Part shown: positions 1 to 6,992 of the stretch, piece after piece
Layout: each line of letters starts with the position of its first letter
Position numbering within the stretch: the stretch's first letter is position 1
The notes under the pieces: model-generated
Databases searched by the model: none
The model's input: the letters and a program-made list of their open reading frames with translations, nothing else
Told to the model about the DNA's origin: nothing
Program-made: the position numbers and the translations under genes
Assembly: GCA_025362915.1 (NCBI GenBank)
Contig: JANYEU010000284.1
Coordinates: 1 to 7,358 of the forward strand
Length of the DNA stretch: 7,358 bases
Direction of reading: 5' to 3'
Origin: Chitinophagaceae bacterium
Lineage (GTDB): Bacteria; Bacteroidota; Bacteroidia; Chitinophagales; Chitinophagaceae

Positions 1-35
1 GATATTGATTATGTGTAAAGTAAATGCAAATGATT

Positions 36-160
36 GTAGCGAAGCCACACGCGAAACGCGTGCGTTAGCTGCGTGGATGTCCCAGTACTGTTAAGCCGGT
101 CATCGTCCCGCCGCTAGTCAGGGTCTTCCCCCGCAGGCGCAGGCGTGCCGCTTGTGCCAT
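36..160. other. GC-rich non-coding patch
   Basis: By direct count this stretch is about 64% G+C (80 of 125 bases), well above the AT-rich DNA around it. It contains a hairpin at 48-62 (CACGCG, loop AAA, CGCGTG), an 8-base palindrome CAGTACTG at 83-90 and a tandem GCAGGC at 133-144. No frame stays open far: the longest reading from an ATG that I found is about 31 codons on the minus strand, and it resembles no family I know. Its left end (36-76) is a diverged copy of 392-430. The base composition suggests foreign DNA or a structured element. I cannot name it. Confidence 0.5.
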
Positions 161-167
161 TCGCTAT

Positions 168-210
168 AATAAAAAGCGGTTACTTCCTTTTGGGGTAGCT
201 GCTTTTTATT
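168..210. terminator. Hairpin with U-tract, probable bidirectional terminator
   Basis: Arms 168-183 and 195-210 pair over 16 positions, 14 Watson-Crick and two G-U in plus-strand RNA, around an 11-base loop. A-rich and T-rich ends flank the stem, which gives a U-run on exit in either direction (TTTTTATTTAT on the plus strand). This is the shape of a rho-independent terminator. No gene ending just upstream is visible, so the transcript it would stop is unknown: it may come from left of the window, from a non-coding RNA in 1-167, or from rightward genes read on the minus strand. Confidence 0.6.
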
Positions 211-226
211 TATAAGGGGGTTGACT

Positions 227-259
227 AATTCTATAAGGGCTTTGAGCCCTTATAGAATT
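227..259. repeat. Perfect 15-bp inverted repeat, 3-base loop
   Basis: AATTCTATAAGGGCT at 227-241 is exactly reverse-complementary to 245-259, with loop TTG. Only 16 bases separate it from the preceding hairpin. A few T residues follow on both strands, so it could act as a second terminator. The perfect match and tiny loop would also suit a protein-binding palindrome or a DNA cruciform. Function is inferred only from shape. Confidence 0.7.
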
Positions 260-333
260 TTGATGAGGACTTTGATGTGTGCGAAAATTATTTATACCCA
301 GCTAGTACCATGACTTTGGCTGCTAGTGTACCC

Positions 334-415
334 CCTGTGGCGTGTTCAGGTGCAAGGTGTTAGTTGTGTAGCTTTTAGTAATCTTTTTATGGTAGCGAAA
401 ACCATACGCCACAGG
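334..415. repeat. Inverted repeat with nested hairpin
   Basis: CCTGTGGCGT at 334-343 is exactly reverse-complementary to 406-415. In plus-strand RNA the pairing extends to 345/404 through one G-U pair. The hairpin TATGGT / ACCATA (388-406) abuts the right arm, sharing its last base. About 60 bases lie between the arms. The core TGGCGTGT...ATACGCCA recurs in the element at 501-639, which makes chance less likely. Confidence 0.5.
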
Positions 416-435
416 CAGTTAACGGGGTGGTTTAT

Positions 436-527
436 CCACTAGCCCATGAATGTAGAGGTCTATTGAAAAGTCAACACATTTCTATACGCTTTGAAAATCC
501 CAACTGGCGCATGAATGTCGGGGTCTA
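436..527 (+). repeat. Two-copy direct repeat, 65-base period
   Basis: Bases 436-462 and 501-527 match at 22 of 27 positions, sharing an uninterrupted CATGAATGT and a terminal GGTCTA. The second copy is also the left arm of the inverted repeat at 501-639. No open frame covers them. Confidence 0.55.
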
Positions 528-639
528 GTTCATGCCTCTGTCATGGACTGGCCGGTTAGTAAGGGTTGAATAAATACAAGTCGTTTAATATTGGAGAATA
601 AGTAATAGAAGGCACATGAAGGGATTCATACGCCAGTTG
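501..639. repeat. Long-range inverted repeat abutting the deoC stop
   Basis: CAACTGGCGCATGAAT at 501-516 is reverse-complementary to 624-639 at 15 of 16 positions. The single mismatch becomes a G-U pair in minus-strand RNA, the direction of deoC transcription. The right arm ends five bases from the deoC stop codon. The 107-base interior holds a smaller hairpin half (GCATGAA 509-515 / TTCATGC 529-535). There is no U-tract, so a simple terminator role is unlikely. Flanking heptamers are TCCCAAC (498-504) and GTTGAGT (636-642), which resemble attC R'' and R' boxes; the first misses the RYYYAAC pattern at one base and the second fits GTTRRRY fully. Confidence 0.5.
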
Positions 640-644
640 AGTAA

Positions 645-1316
645 TTAGTAACCTCCACTGCCTGCATTTTCGCCTTTCACGATGGCAACTCCGGCACTAC
701 AACCCAAACGGGTAGCACCAGCTTCTATCAATTGTTTGGCAAAGGCATAATCCCTTATCCCGCCAGAAGCTTTTATCTGTACATTGGGAGGAAGGTTCTT
801 TCTAAACAATTCTACTGTGTGAACAGAAGCACCTTTTTCGGCATAACCAGTAGATGTTTTTAGGTAATCGATGCCCGCAGCACCATATAGTTGGCAACAT
901 TTAATTATTTCAGCATCAGTCAATATGCCACTTTCGATAATAATCTTTACAATTTTGTTATGTTGCTTTATTACTGGCAACAAGTGGTTTATCTCATTTG
1001 CCAGATACTCCCAATCATTGTTTTTTATGGCCGAAATGTTTATCACAATATCCAATTCATCCACGCCATCCACCAATGCCAAAACTATCTCTGCCAGTTT
1101 TGCTTCCACAGCACAATAGCCAAACGGAAACCCGATAACGGTAGCCACTTTTACGGGGGTATCTTTTGTTAATTCCTTCGATTGTTTGATAAAGTTGGGC
1201 GGCACACACACGGCTGCAAACTGATATTCTATGGCCTCGGCACATAGTTTTTCTATATCACTTACAAGGGTGGTAGGTTTTAAAATGGTATGGTCTATAA
1301 ACTGATTTACTTTCAT
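645..1316 (-). CDS. deoC: Deoxyribose-phosphate aldolase
   Basis: This cytoplasmic class I aldolase splits 2-deoxy-D-ribose 5-phosphate into glyceraldehyde 3-phosphate and acetaldehyde, the last step of deoxynucleoside breakdown. The 223-residue protein is full length for the short bacterial DeoC form. Seen in the sequence: DHT near the N-terminus (residues 8-10), VATVIGFPFG (57-66), DELD (86-89) whose last Asp matches the catalytic Asp102 of the E. coli enzyme, YLKTSTG (151-157) with Schiff-base Lys153, and IKASGGIR (181-188) with the second active-site Lys182. All expected catalytic residues are present. The ATG start is favoured because the conserved N-terminal strand begins directly after it and a perfect TAnnTTTG box lies about 33 bases upstream. 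No other deo-operon gene is adjacent, so it seems to be transcribed alone. The assignment is firm. Confidence 0.96.
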   Translation of the reverse strand: MKVNQFIDHTILKPTTLVSDIEKLCAEAIEYQFAAVCVPPNFIKQSKELTKDTPVKVATVIGFPFGYCAVEAKLAEIVLALVDGVDELDIVINISAIKNNDWEYLANEINHLLPVIKQHNKIVKIIIESGILTDAEIIKCCQLYGAAGIDYLKTSTGYAEKGASVHTVELFRKNLPPNVQIKASGGIRDYAFAKQLIEAGATRLGCSAGVAIVKGENAGSGGY

Positions 1317-1348
1317 TTCTTTCTTTTTAATTGGTTAGATGAACCCAA

Positions 1349-1356
1349 CAAATGTA
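1349..1356 (-). promoter_or_regulatory. -7 promoter box for deoC
   Basis: Read on the minus strand this is TACATTTG, a full match to the Bacteroidota -7 consensus TAnnTTTG. It lies 32 bases before the deoC ATG, giving a leader of roughly 25-28 bases. I see no convincing TTG/TTTG -33 box 19-21 bases further upstream, so the promoter is only half supported. Confidence 0.5.
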
Positions 1357-1412
1357 TTTGGTTTCGGTAAATAACGTGAGTTCGGTATAAGAAAGAGAAT
1401 TTGTTGCAATTA

Positions 1413-1520
1413 AGACCTCACCTAAATCCTCTCCAAAAGAGAGGACTTTACACCCAAACTAAATGCAAATTGCTGCGTTTGCTTGCCCTTCTCTTTTGGA
1501 GAAGGGTTGGGATGAGGTCT
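1413..1520. repeat. Intergenic inverted-repeat (REP/MITE-like) element
   Basis: The termini AGACCTCA (1413-1420) and TGAGGTCT (1513-1520) are perfect inverted copies. Internally the two arms stay similar but not identical, and both contain TCTCCAAAAGAGA when read in the same sense. Each arm also folds on itself: a 7-bp stem at 1427-1445 with loop CAAAA, and an 8-bp stem at 1486-1506 with loop TTTTG. A unique stretch of about 40 bases separates the arms. It encodes nothing. It lies between divergently unrelated functions but on the upstream side of deoC and downstream of the receptor gene. I associate this motif style with multi-copy intergenic repeats in Bacteroidota genomes; copy number cannot be judged from one window. 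Confidence 0.7.
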
Positions 1521-1556
1521 AAATGAAGTTGTAAAATTTTATATCAAACTCACATT

Positions 1557-1597
1557 AAATAAAAATCCTCCAGCAGCTAAATATGCTGCCAGAGGAT
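1557..1597 (-). terminator. Rho-independent terminator of the receptor gene
   Basis: In minus-strand RNA the arms at 1597-1585 and 1577-1565 form a 13-pair stem (six pairs, a tandem U-G/G-U step, five pairs) with a 7-base A/U loop. UUUUUAUUU follows immediately. It lies about 60 bases after the stop codon of the 1656-4106 gene and in the right direction, so it very probably ends that transcript and insulates deoC from it. Confidence 0.85.
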
Positions 1598-1655
1598 ATA
1601 ACATCAACCAGTTCTCAAGGGAAAAATATCTCTAATTTAAAACTTAAAATTTTCA

Positions 1656-4106
1656 CTAATTCCCTCCCTTAATTCTTTTGCTTTCGCTTTCCAAGCCTGT
1701 TTCCCTTTGTCTGGATGCTTTTACCTGACTGTTACCAAACCTATAAGTAAAATTCAAACGTACTGTTTGGCTTTCCCATTTGCCACCGGCATCTATTACT
1801 AACCCTCCAAAGTCGCTATGCGCTTTCCAAGGCGATGTCAAGAAAATGTCTGTTGCGCTTAGCTTAAGAGATGCTTTTTTATCCCAGAATTGTTTTTGTA
1901 CACCCAAGTCAACACCTCCCTGCGATTTTGTTCTCCATGTTGCACCCCACACACTAGGACCATTGTACCATCCATTTATTTCGGTTGTATAATCATGCCC
2001 CAATGTGAAGTTACTTTGCAAATACGCACCATACATTGGCAACTCGGTATGCACGCTCTTATCGTTTATATGACCATCAAATATTTGATAGTTGTACCAA
2101 ACATTGGCATAACCATTCCACCATTTCTTGATTGGTAGGGGAGAACCGATACTGAAAGTAAATATCTGCTGCGTAGCCAGATTTTGTTGCTGCACATAAG
2201 TGGCATTACCAATGGTATCTGTTATCTGTGTGGCATAATTTGTAACATAACTATAGCCAGCAGTTGTGTTCAAAAAACCCATTAAGGTATGTGTCAATTC
2301 CAAGTTGTCGGTGTATTGTGGTTTCAAGAATGCATTGCCTTTTTCGTAAGTCAACTCATCCAATTTGTTTTCAAACGGATTCAAATCCTGATAAGAAGGT
2401 CTATCAATCCTGCGGCTGTAGGTAAGGTTCAGTGTGTTTTTCTTGTTTACATTCCATGTAATGGCTGCACTAGGAAACAGGTTCAGATAAACGGTATCTA
2501 CATTATCATCTGATTGCACCACTCCATCAGCCCTTGTAAGTATCCCGTTGCTATGTGTTCTTTCCAAACGTAAACCTGCCTGAATACTCCATTTTGTGCT
2601 TAATTGACGGTTGTAGTTTAGATAAGCCGCCATCACTTCTTCAGTGTAACTAAAGCTGTTACTCTTATCTAAAACTATTGTCTTTACACTTGTACTTGGG
2701 TCAACATCAAAGAAGCTGAAGGCGTTAGTTGTTTTTACATTAGAATATTTAGCACCAAAACCTAGCTTCCCTTTGAAAAAGTTCTTTTCTGCATCCAATT
2801 TAGCTGTATAAATGTCAATGTTTGTCGGGGTATTGTTACCATATATTAATGTGTTCAGCAGATTGTTATTCCTATCGTAATAATTATTAGGCTGAATGCT
2901 TGCTCCCGCACCTTTAAATGAACCATAATCTGCATCAACATTTACTTCGGTGCCACTGGTATCGGCAAATCTGTAGTTTACATTCAAATCAGTATTTGTT
3001 CTATGGCCGGGCACATTATTGGAAGCAATGAGTGTCTTAACAAAACTATCTGCAACTGCCGCGCCAGCATAAATACGTGTATTGGTGCTACTAATCCAAG
3101 TTGTTTTATCGTAACTATACCTTCCCATTACGCCAATGGTATTTTTACTATCAATAAAATAATCTGCTCCCGCTTTCACATTCACACTTTTATCATCATT
3201 TATATTGGTACTATGCTGATCGTAGATGCTATCTTTTTGTGTACGATAAAGGTTCAATGTGTTAGTATGCTCACCCAGATTGCCGCTTAGATTGCCAAAA
3301 AGATTTACTTTCTTATCACGATAATTCAAGTTTACAGAAGCATTGCCTTTTGGGGTAATACCTTGTATAAAACCAATACTTGTAGAGCCATTGGTGCCAA
3401 ACTTCTTATTCTTTTTCAAACGGATGTTGATAATGCCCGCATTGCCGCTTGCATCATATTTGGCACTAGGGTTACTAATCATTTCTATCGCCTCAATGTC
3501 GTTACTATTTATGCTGCGCAGATAAGCCGCCAAATCTTTTGTATCCAGTTCCAGTTTCCTGCCATCCACATAAATCTTCACGCCATTTTTGCCCTTCATG
3601 CTGATGTTGTCATTATTATCCACCTGTATTCCTGGGCTTTTTTGCAATAGTTCCATACCATCGCTACCAGTGGCGTTAATGCTGCTTTCCACATTAAAAA
3701 CCATCTTATCAGCCTTCACTTCTATCATTGGTTTGCGGGCACTTGTTACGGTCACCTCCTCCATTTTACCCGTTGCCACAATTAGGGAAACGGTTGTTGC
3801 CTGAAAGTTATCGCCGGCAGTTAATTCAAATACAGCAGAATATTTCTTTGCAAAGCCAAGCGAGTTATAACTCAATAAGAACTTACCGAGTGCATTGGTG
3901 GCAATTTCGAAATGACCATCGTTTTCCGATACGCCCACTTTTACCAGACTACTATCCTTCGCCTTTAGTAAAGAAACAGATACGCCTACTAATCCCTTGC
4001 CTTTACTATCTTGTACTATCCCTGTTATTGTCTTTCTTGTTTGTGTAAAACCTTGTGTAATCAGCAAGGTAATTAGCATTGATGTTAAGTATAAATACTT
4101 TTTCAT
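1656..4106 (-). CDS. Outer-membrane beta-barrel (TonB-dependent receptor-like) protein
   Basis: This 816-residue protein belongs to the Bacteroidota group with a CarboxypepD-regulatory-like domain, a plug-like domain and an OMP_b-brl_3-type barrel. Seen: a signal peptide (KK, then a hydrophobic core to about residue 20, likely cleaved near GFTQ); a small beta-sandwich domain at about 26-112 beginning ITGIVQD; the EEVTVTS segment (116-122), comparable to the EVVVTA linker of such receptors; a plug-like domain at about 125-232 (LLQKSPGIQVD, IYVDG, IEMISNPSAKYDASGNAGIINI); then a long run of alternating aromatic/polar strands ending RLNFTYRFG. A polar tail of about 26 residues follows. Location is the outer membrane. 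Cargo is unknown: no SusD partner, anti-sigma factor or substrate enzyme adjoins it, so it is not a standard polysaccharide locus. A barrel used for signalling or for import of a metal complex or peptide remains possible. It appears intact and is followed by its own terminator. Confidence 0.9.
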   Translation of the reverse strand: MKKYLYLTSMLITLLITQGFTQTRKTITGIVQDSKGKGLVGVSVSLLKAKDSSLVKVGVSENDGHFEIATNALGKFLLSYNSLGFAKKYSAVFELTAGDNFQATTVSLIVATGKMEEVTVTSARKPMIEVKADKMVFNVESSINATGSDGMELLQKSPGIQVDNNDNISMKGKNGVKIYVDGRKLELDTKDLAAYLRSINSNDIEAIEMISNPSAKYDASGNAGIINIRLKKNKKFGTNGSTSIGFIQGITPKGNASVNLNYRDKKVNLFGNLSGNLGEHTNTLNLYRTQKDSIYDQHSTNINDDKSVNVKAGADYFIDSKNTIGVMGRYSYDKTTWISSTNTRIYAGAAVADSFVKTLIASNNVPGHRTNTDLNVNYRFADTSGTEVNVDADYGSFKGAGASIQPNNYYDRNNNLLNTLIYGNNTPTNIDIYTAKLDAEKNFFKGKLGFGAKYSNVKTTNAFSFFDVDPSTSVKTIVLDKSNSFSYTEEVMAAYLNYNRQLSTKWSIQAGLRLERTHSNGILTRADGVVQSDDNVDTVYLNLFPSAAITWNVNKKNTLNLTYSRRIDRPSYQDLNPFENKLDELTYEKGNAFLKPQYTDNLELTHTLMGFLNTTAGYSYVTNYATQITDTIGNATYVQQQNLATQQIFTFSIGSPLPIKKWWNGYANVWYNYQIFDGHINDKSVHTELPMYGAYLQSNFTLGHDYTTEINGWYNGPSVWGATWRTKSQGGVDLGVQKQFWDKKASLKLSATDIFLTSPWKAHSDFGGLVIDAGGKWESQTVRLNFTYRFGNSQVKASRQRETGLESESKRIKGGN

Positions 4107-4237
4107 GAGCTTAAATTTTGTGTTGTTGTTAATAATTTCGAGTGCAAATTGCTCACTTTAAGTAAAACAATATAAAATATAGTGGTTTAATGGCAAAAAG
4201 TTGGTTTGATTGGCAAAATAGTAGGTTGGGCAGTTGG

Positions 4238-4347
4238 TAGTTATCAATTGTTCGTTATAAGAGCTTTGGTTTATGACCATTTGCTTTCAATATCGTAGAC
4301 AAATAACGCTATAAAACTTTCAACTAACCACTAACAACTGATAACTA
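4238..4347. repeat. Inverted repeat in the tsaD-receptor gap
   Basis: TAGTTATCAATTGTT (4238-4252) is reverse-complementary to 4333-4347 at 14 of 15 positions. The odd pair becomes U-G in minus-strand RNA. The right arm lies eight bases from the tsaD stop codon, within an A/C-rich run of short related words (ACTAACCACTAACAACTGATAACTAA). With 80 bases between the arms and no U-tract it is a poor terminator. The rest of the 4107-4354 gap, which must hold the receptor gene's promoter, shows no clear -7/-33 pair. Confidence 0.5.
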
Positions 4348-4354
4348 ATCACTA

Positions 4355-5377
4355 CTACCACTCCGCCCTTGCACTCGGACTTGCATCCAATCCGGCAAAC
4401 TGACCAGCCAGATATTTGTAATGTGCGGTTATGGCTATCATGCCAGCATTATCTGTACAGTATTGAAAAGCAGGTATAAATGTTTTCCAGCCATGCTTTT
4501 TACCCATCTCGGTTAGTCCATTGCGCAAGCCACTGTTGGCACTCACCCCTCCGGCAATACAAACATTCTTGATACCCGTTTGCTGCACGGCTTTTTTTAG
4601 TTTTTTGAGTAAGATATTGATTATTGTATATTGAATGGAAGCACATAAATCTACCATGTTGGCTTCTATAAATCCAGCTTCTTGCTTCTGAAGAAAATAC
4701 AATACGGAGGTTTTTAGTCCGCTAAAGCTAAAGTTAAGTTCCGGCATCTGGGGCTCGGCAAACTTAAACGCCAACGGATTACCCTCTTTGGCATATTTAT
4801 CTATCAACGGCCCACCGGGATAGGGTATGCCCATTATTTTGGCACATTTATCAAAAGCCTCTCCCGCAGCATCATCTATTGTTTCGCCTATAACTTCCAG
4901 TTCCAACGGACTTTTAGCCAATACTATCTGCGTATGCCCACCACTTACGGTGAGGCACAGAAAAGGAAAGTCGGGTTTGTTTTCAGTATCAATAAGGTTT
5001 GCCAATACATGTGCTTGCATGTGATGCACGGCAATAAGTGGTTTATCCAACGCTAGTGCCATACTTTTTGCAAACTGAACACCTACCAAAAGGCTACCGA
5101 TTAGTCCGGGCGATTGTGTAAAAGCGATGGCATCCAACATATCCATTGTAGTGTTAGCAGCATCCATAGCCGCTTGCACGGTAGGAACAATGTTTTGCAT
5201 GTGCGCCCTACTAGCCAATTCTGGTACCACACCACCATACTTTTCGTGCACTTTCTGACCTGCAATTATGTTGGAAAGGATAACGCCATCCCTACATACT
5301 GCCACACTAGTATCATCGCAGGAAGATTCTATGGCAAGGATGGTGATGTTGTTATTTAGCTGTTCGTGATTACTCAT
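4355..5377 (-). CDS. tsaD: tRNA N6-threonylcarbamoyladenosine transferase TsaD
   Basis: TsaD transfers the threonylcarbamoyl group from threonylcarbamoyl-AMP to A37 of ANN-decoding tRNAs (t6A), working with TsaB and TsaE in the cytoplasm. The 340 residues match the family length. Seen in order: IESSCDDT (16-23), HHMQAH (118-123) with metal-binding His119 and His123, SGGHTQ (145-150), DDAAGEAFDK (168-177), NFSFSGLK (215-222), AGGVSAN (275-281) and CTDN (307-310) with the metal-binding Asp309. Every hallmark of the ASKHA-fold active site is present. About ten residues precede the usual start of the first strand, and no later Met could serve as start, so this ATG is kept. The gene follows the small membrane protein gene by 53 bases on the same strand, but a -7-like motif sits directly before its start. 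The other t6A genes are not in the window. Confidence 0.97.
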   Translation of the reverse strand: MSNHEQLNNNITILAIESSCDDTSVAVCRDGVILSNIIAGQKVHEKYGGVVPELASRAHMQNIVPTVQAAMDAANTTMDMLDAIAFTQSPGLIGSLLVGVQFAKSMALALDKPLIAVHHMQAHVLANLIDTENKPDFPFLCLTVSGGHTQIVLAKSPLELEVIGETIDDAAGEAFDKCAKIMGIPYPGGPLIDKYAKEGNPLAFKFAEPQMPELNFSFSGLKTSVLYFLQKQEAGFIEANMVDLCASIQYTIINILLKKLKKAVQQTGIKNVCIAGGVSANSGLRNGLTEMGKKHGWKTFIPAFQYCTDNAGMIAITAHYKYLAGQFAGLDASPSARAEW

Positions 5378-5385
5378 ATTGGCTG

Positions 5386-5392
5386 CAAAGTA
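5386..5392 (-). promoter_or_regulatory. -7-like box directly before tsaD
   Basis: Minus-strand TACTTTG is one base short of the TAnnTTTG consensus. It ends eight bases before the tsaD ATG. If used, the transcript would start at or within a few bases of the start codon, leaving almost no leader. There is no Shine-Dalgarno sequence. No clear -33 box was found. Confidence 0.35.
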
Positions 5393-5430
5393 AAAGAGAG
5401 AATTAATTGAGAATATAAAAGTTTAAACTG

Positions 5431-5733
5431 TTATTCAAAAAAGTCCGAATAACATAAGCCAAAAAATAATAGATACGCAATCAAAACAATAAAATGTATT
5501 AAAGTAGAAAATCTGTAACTCCTATCATTTTTATAGCTCTTGTTAAGGTTTACAAGAAAAAAAGCTAAACTGAAAAAGGGTAAAAGGATCAATACAAAGA
5601 ATCCAAAACCGATACTATCAGGTCCAGATGGGGTTGCACAATTAAGTAGGAAAAATAATATTATGGCAGATAAATAAAATATCAGTGTGTGTGCTGTGTT
5701 CTTAATTGTTGGATTCTTGAAATCTATCTTCAT
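5431..5733 (-). CDS. Small three-helix membrane protein, function unknown
   Basis: I do not recognise this 100-residue protein. It has a short polar N-terminus, then three hydrophobic segments at about residues 14-33, 42-62 and 78-97. A Cys-Ala-Thr-Pro-Ser-Gly-Pro-Asp loop lies between the first two, and a basic Lys/Arg/Asp/Tyr-rich loop (NKSYKNDRSYR, 64-74) between the second and third. By the positive-inside rule that basic loop should face the cytoplasm. It is likely an inner-membrane protein. No catalytic motif is visible. The Cys after the first helix is not in a good lipobox. The reading frame is supported by its AT-rich hydrophobic coding pattern, an ATG start, an upstream -7/-33-like pair and the absence of any competing gene. 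It shares orientation with tsaD, 53 bases downstream, but no functional link follows from that. Confidence 0.7.
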   Translation of the reverse strand: MKIDFKNPTIKNTAHTLIFYLSAIILFFLLNCATPSGPDSIGFGFFVLILLPFFSLAFFLVNLNKSYKNDRSYRFSTLIHFIVLIAYLLFFGLCYSDFFE

Positions 5734-5764
5734 TTAACTGATAATTTATTTGATTTGAATTAAG

Positions 5765-5797
5765 CAAAGTAATACATAAAATGAAGCATCCTACAAC
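5765..5797 (-). promoter_or_regulatory. Candidate promoter of the small membrane protein gene
   Basis: On the minus strand GTTG (5797-5794) and TACTTTG (5771-5765) stand about 22 bases apart, near the -33/-7 arrangement of Bacteroidota sigma-A promoters, though the -7 box is one base shorter than TAnnTTTG. The expected leader is about 25 bases. It is back-to-back with the epimerase promoter region in a 106-base divergent spacer. Confidence 0.4.
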
Positions 5798-5826
5798 TAG
5801 AATCCTGCAACGTGTATCTTGCAACC

Positions 5827-5834
5827 CAATTTTG
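5827..5834 (+). promoter_or_regulatory. -7-like box directly before the epimerase start
   Basis: CAATTTTG matches TAnnTTTG at all but the first fixed base and ends five bases before the ATG at 5840. A transcript from it would begin essentially at the start codon. No clear -33 partner is visible, so support is moderate to weak. Confidence 0.35.
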
Positions 5835-5839
5835 CAAGT

Positions 5840-6868
5840 ATGACGCTGTATTACTGGAAAAAAGAACTCCCTTTTCAATACCCGTTTACCATTTCTAATG
5901 GGCGCACCAAAACCCATCAGCCTGCATTGGTGGTGGCGTTGCAGTTGGGGAAATATGTTGGTTTCGGCGAAGCACCTGCCATTGCTTATTATAATATTTC
6001 GGTGGAGGATATGATGGCCGATATAGAAAAGAAACATAAATTCATTGAGAAGTTTGCCCTAACTGACGATCCCGGCCGCTATTGGCATTATTTGCATCAC
6101 CTTATTCCGCACAATCCTTTCTTGGTAAGTGCTTTGGATATGGCCTGTTGGGATTTATTTGGACAGATGAAAGGCAAATTACTATATGAACTATGGGATA
6201 CAAAATGGGAGAATACACCCCTAACGGATTATACCATCGGGCTAGATACTATTGATAAGATGTTGGAAAAGATGCTGGCACATCCTTGGCCTATCTATAA
6301 GATAAAAGTGGGTACGCCTGATGATATTGCCATTATAACTGAGCTGCGTAAACACACAACTGCCATATTCAGGGTAGATGCCAATGCTGCTTGGACATTG
6401 GAAGAAGCACTAACAAAGATTCCTTTATTGAAGGAACTTGGTGTAGAACTGGTAGAACAACCTTTGGCAAAAGATAATTGGGAGGGAATGAAAGTGTTGT
6501 ACAATCAGTCGGTATTGCCTTTGTTTGCAGACGAAAGTTGTGTATCGGAGCATGATGTAGAAAAGTGTAACGGGTACTTTCATGGTATTAATATCAAGCT
6601 TACAAAGTGTAGCGGCATTACGCCTGCCCAACGGATGATAACAAAAGCGCGGGAACTGAACTTGAAAGTAATGATGGGCTGCATGAACGAAACAAGTATT
6701 GGCTCGGCTGCCATTGCCAACTTTTTGCCGCAATTGGATTATGTAGATATGGATGGACCATTATTGCAAACACAGGATTTGGCAAAAGGATTAATCTATG
6801 ATGAAGGAAAAGTATCCATTGAAGGGAAAGCAGGATTGGGAATAATGGCTACGTTTTTAGAAGGATAG
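5840..6868 (+). CDS. Dipeptide epimerase (L-Ala-D/L-Glu epimerase family)
   Basis: This enolase-superfamily enzyme (MLE subgroup) inverts the alpha carbon of the second residue of a dipeptide by Mg-assisted proton transfer. In the best-known members it turns L-Ala-D-Glu from peptidoglycan into L-Ala-L-Glu. Numbering from the ATG at 5840 gives 342 residues: capping domain to about 115, then the barrel. Seen: KIK (154-156) with the catalytic lysine pair, metal ligands Asp180 (RVDANAAW), Glu206 (VEQP) and Asp231 (ADES), the opposite-face Lys253 (NIKL), and the DxD pair Asp303/Asp305 (DMDGP) that holds the dipeptide amino group and separates these epimerases from other superfamily members. The frame is open from a TTG at 5819, but the ATG gives the expected MTLYYWKKELPF start. 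Substrate choice varies in this family, so the exact dipeptide is not predictable. trmH follows 124 bases downstream on the same strand. Confidence 0.93.
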   Translation: MTLYYWKKELPFQYPFTISNGRTKTHQPALVVALQLGKYVGFGEAPAIAYYNISVEDMMADIEKKHKFIEKFALTDDPGRYWHYLHHLIPHNPFLVSALDMACWDLFGQMKGKLLYELWDTKWENTPLTDYTIGLDTIDKMLEKMLAHPWPIYKIKVGTPDDIAIITELRKHTTAIFRVDANAAWTLEEALTKIPLLKELGVELVEQPLAKDNWEGMKVLYNQSVLPLFADESCVSEHDVEKCNGYFHGINIKLTKCSGITPAQRMITKARELNLKVMMGCMNETSIGSAAIANFLPQLDYVDMDGPLLQTQDLAKGLIYDEGKVSIEGKAGLGIMATFLEG

Positions 6869-6881
6869 TGTAAAGTAACGA

Positions 6882-6980
6882 ACCCCTATCCCCTAAAGGG
6901 TGATAAGTAGAAGATGATGGAGAAGGGAAATAGATGATTAGCGGACAAATTCTCCATGTCTCCCTTTAGGGGATAGGGGT
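6882..6980. repeat. 99-bp palindromic intergenic element
   Basis: ACCCCTATCCCCTAAAGGG (6882-6900) is exactly reverse-complementary to 6962-6980: 19 of 19. Inside, ATGGAGAA (6917-6924) pairs exactly with 6950-6957. The leftover spacers are 16 and 4 bases, and the central loop is 25 bases. It fills most of the epimerase-trmH gap. As RNA it would form a long stable stem. Only short A-rich sequence follows, so it is not a classical terminator, though it could lower read-through or protect the 3' end of the upstream message. Its size and C-rich/AAAG-rich arms resemble the element at 1413-1520. Confidence 0.8.
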
Positions 6981-6992
6981 AAACATTAAACA

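Larger units (their letters stand above)
36..430 (+). repeat. Diverged direct repeat pair (36-76 and 392-430)
   Basis: Both copies begin GTAGCGAA, continue with CCA(C/T)ACGC a few bases later, and end with a 13-base block starting GTTA and finishing GTGG that matches at 10 of 13 positions. Spacing between copies is about 355 bases. Between the shared blocks, the first copy has ACGCGTGC and the second CACAGGCA, so only the ends are well kept. In the second copy GTAGCGAA lies in the loop of a small hairpin (388-406, TATGGT / ACCATA). This pattern fits copies of one mobile or structured element that have drifted. Confidence 0.45.
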